NCBI GenBank assembly: GCA_045597205.1
Contig: JAZODT010000020.1
Location: 1 to 14,718 of the forward strand
Direction: 5' to 3'
Length of the DNA: 14,718 nt
DNA from: UMGS755 sp045597205
GTDB taxonomy: Bacteria > Bacillota > Clostridia > UBA1381 > UBA9506
Shown here: in pieces, positions 14,308 to 14,718 of the stretch
Numbering within the stretch: the first letter of the stretch is position 1
Layout of the letters: each line of letters starts with the position of its first letter
Position numbers and translations under genes: made by a program
The notes under the pieces: generated by a model
What the model was told of the DNA's origin: nothing
The model's database searches: none
Seen by the model: the letters and a program-made list of their open reading frames with translations, nothing else

Positions 14308-14718
14308 CTATTCGGAAATTACAGTTAAAAACACAACGGGTTCATCCCCTGCACAGCGTTGACCATGCTTATAGGTGGGGTTAAAATAAATGGAGTCGCC
14401 GGCCTCTAAAATAAAGGTCTGGTCATCAAAACAAAGCTCCATTTTACCGGAAACCACATAATTAAACTCCTGGCCGTTATGACCAACTAAAGCCGCCGGC
14501 GCATCGGTGGGGTCTAATGTTACCAAGAGTGGCTGCATAATTTTGCCGGTATAACGAAATGCCAAATCCTGATAGGAATAACCGGGATAACGGTCAACCA
14601 CTCTGCCCTGACCGGCTTTTACGATATGATAGGTATCCAGTTTTGCTTTGGTACCTGTCATAATTTCAGTGAAATCCACGCCAAATTTGTTGGCAATGGC
14701 ATAAATCACACTAATGGG
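14308..14718 (-). CDS. XRE-type helix-turn-helix regulator with C-terminal cupin, cut by the window edge
   Basis: Only the C-terminal 136 or so codons are inside the window, and the frame stays open to the last base, so the gene is partial at its 5' end. The visible start, PISVIYAIANKFGVDFTEIMTG, matches the last helices of an XRE-type HTH domain (usually ISxIxKIAxALGVxxxxLF). The rest is a single cupin domain: HNGQEFNYVVSGKMEL, then ILEAGDSIYFNPTYKHG, the two conserved cupin motifs. Proteins of this form often sense a metabolite through the cupin and control an adjacent operon. Six bases separate its TAG stop from the acyl-CoA ligase start, so it is most likely the first or an early gene of the ligase-trmK-nif3-GNAT operon. 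The GTG at 14709 is not the real start. Confidence 0.88.
   Translation of the reverse strand, partial: PISVIYAIANKFGVDFTEIMTGTKAKLDTYHIVKAGQGRVVDRYPGYSYQDLAFRYTGKIMQPLLVTLDPTDAPAALVGHNGQEFNYVVSGKMELCFDDQTFILEAGDSIYFNPTYKHGQRCAGDEPVVFLTVISE

Overview
The window looks like a chromosomal segment of an AT-leaning Gram-positive anaerobe, most likely a gut-type Clostridia member. The reasons are strong AGGAGG-type ribosome binding sites, sigma-A promoters close to TTGACA-N17/18-TATAAT, short U-tailed hairpin terminators, a trmK-nif3 pair, a diaminopimelate dehydrogenase, and a BMP-type lipoprotein ABC importer. No phage, insertion sequence, CRISPR array or defence system is visible. Most genes belong to well-known families.

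Layout, left to right. (1) Positions 1-353 hold no convincing gene. They contain a chain of inverted repeats resembling a dispersed intergenic repeat, a plus-strand terminator, and the fucI terminator. (2) fucI (minus strand, L-fucose isomerase) is divergent from an AraC-family regulator (plus strand), which makes a small sugar-responsive unit. (3) A minus-strand operon of five genes runs from about 8850 down to 3203: xanthine phosphoribosyltransferase (xpt), BMP-family substrate-binding lipoprotein, double ABC ATPase, and two permeases. Together they look like a system that imports purine nucleosides or nucleobases and salvages them to nucleotides. The conserved start of xpt has ATT where ATG is expected. 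(4) ddh (plus strand) is divergent from xpt and makes meso-diaminopimelate for lysine and peptidoglycan. (5) Two tRNA genes on the plus strand, initiator tRNA-Met(CAT) and tRNA-Ala(GGC), each have their own promoter and terminator. (6) A gene-free, partly structured gap of about 160 bases follows. (7) A tight minus-strand operon enters from the right edge: an XRE-cupin regulator (cut by the edge), an acyl-CoA ligase, trmK, nif3 and a GNAT acetyltransferase, with gaps of 12 bases or less or short overlaps.

The observations most worth a second look are the apparent AUU initiation codon of xpt, the xpt-importer linkage (which predicts the transported substrate), a stem-loop between the lipoprotein and ATPase genes that could set their expression ratio, the linkage of trmK-nif3 to an XRE-cupin/acyl-CoA ligase pair, and the composite inverted repeats at the left edge. 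I found no clear undescribed multi-gene system.
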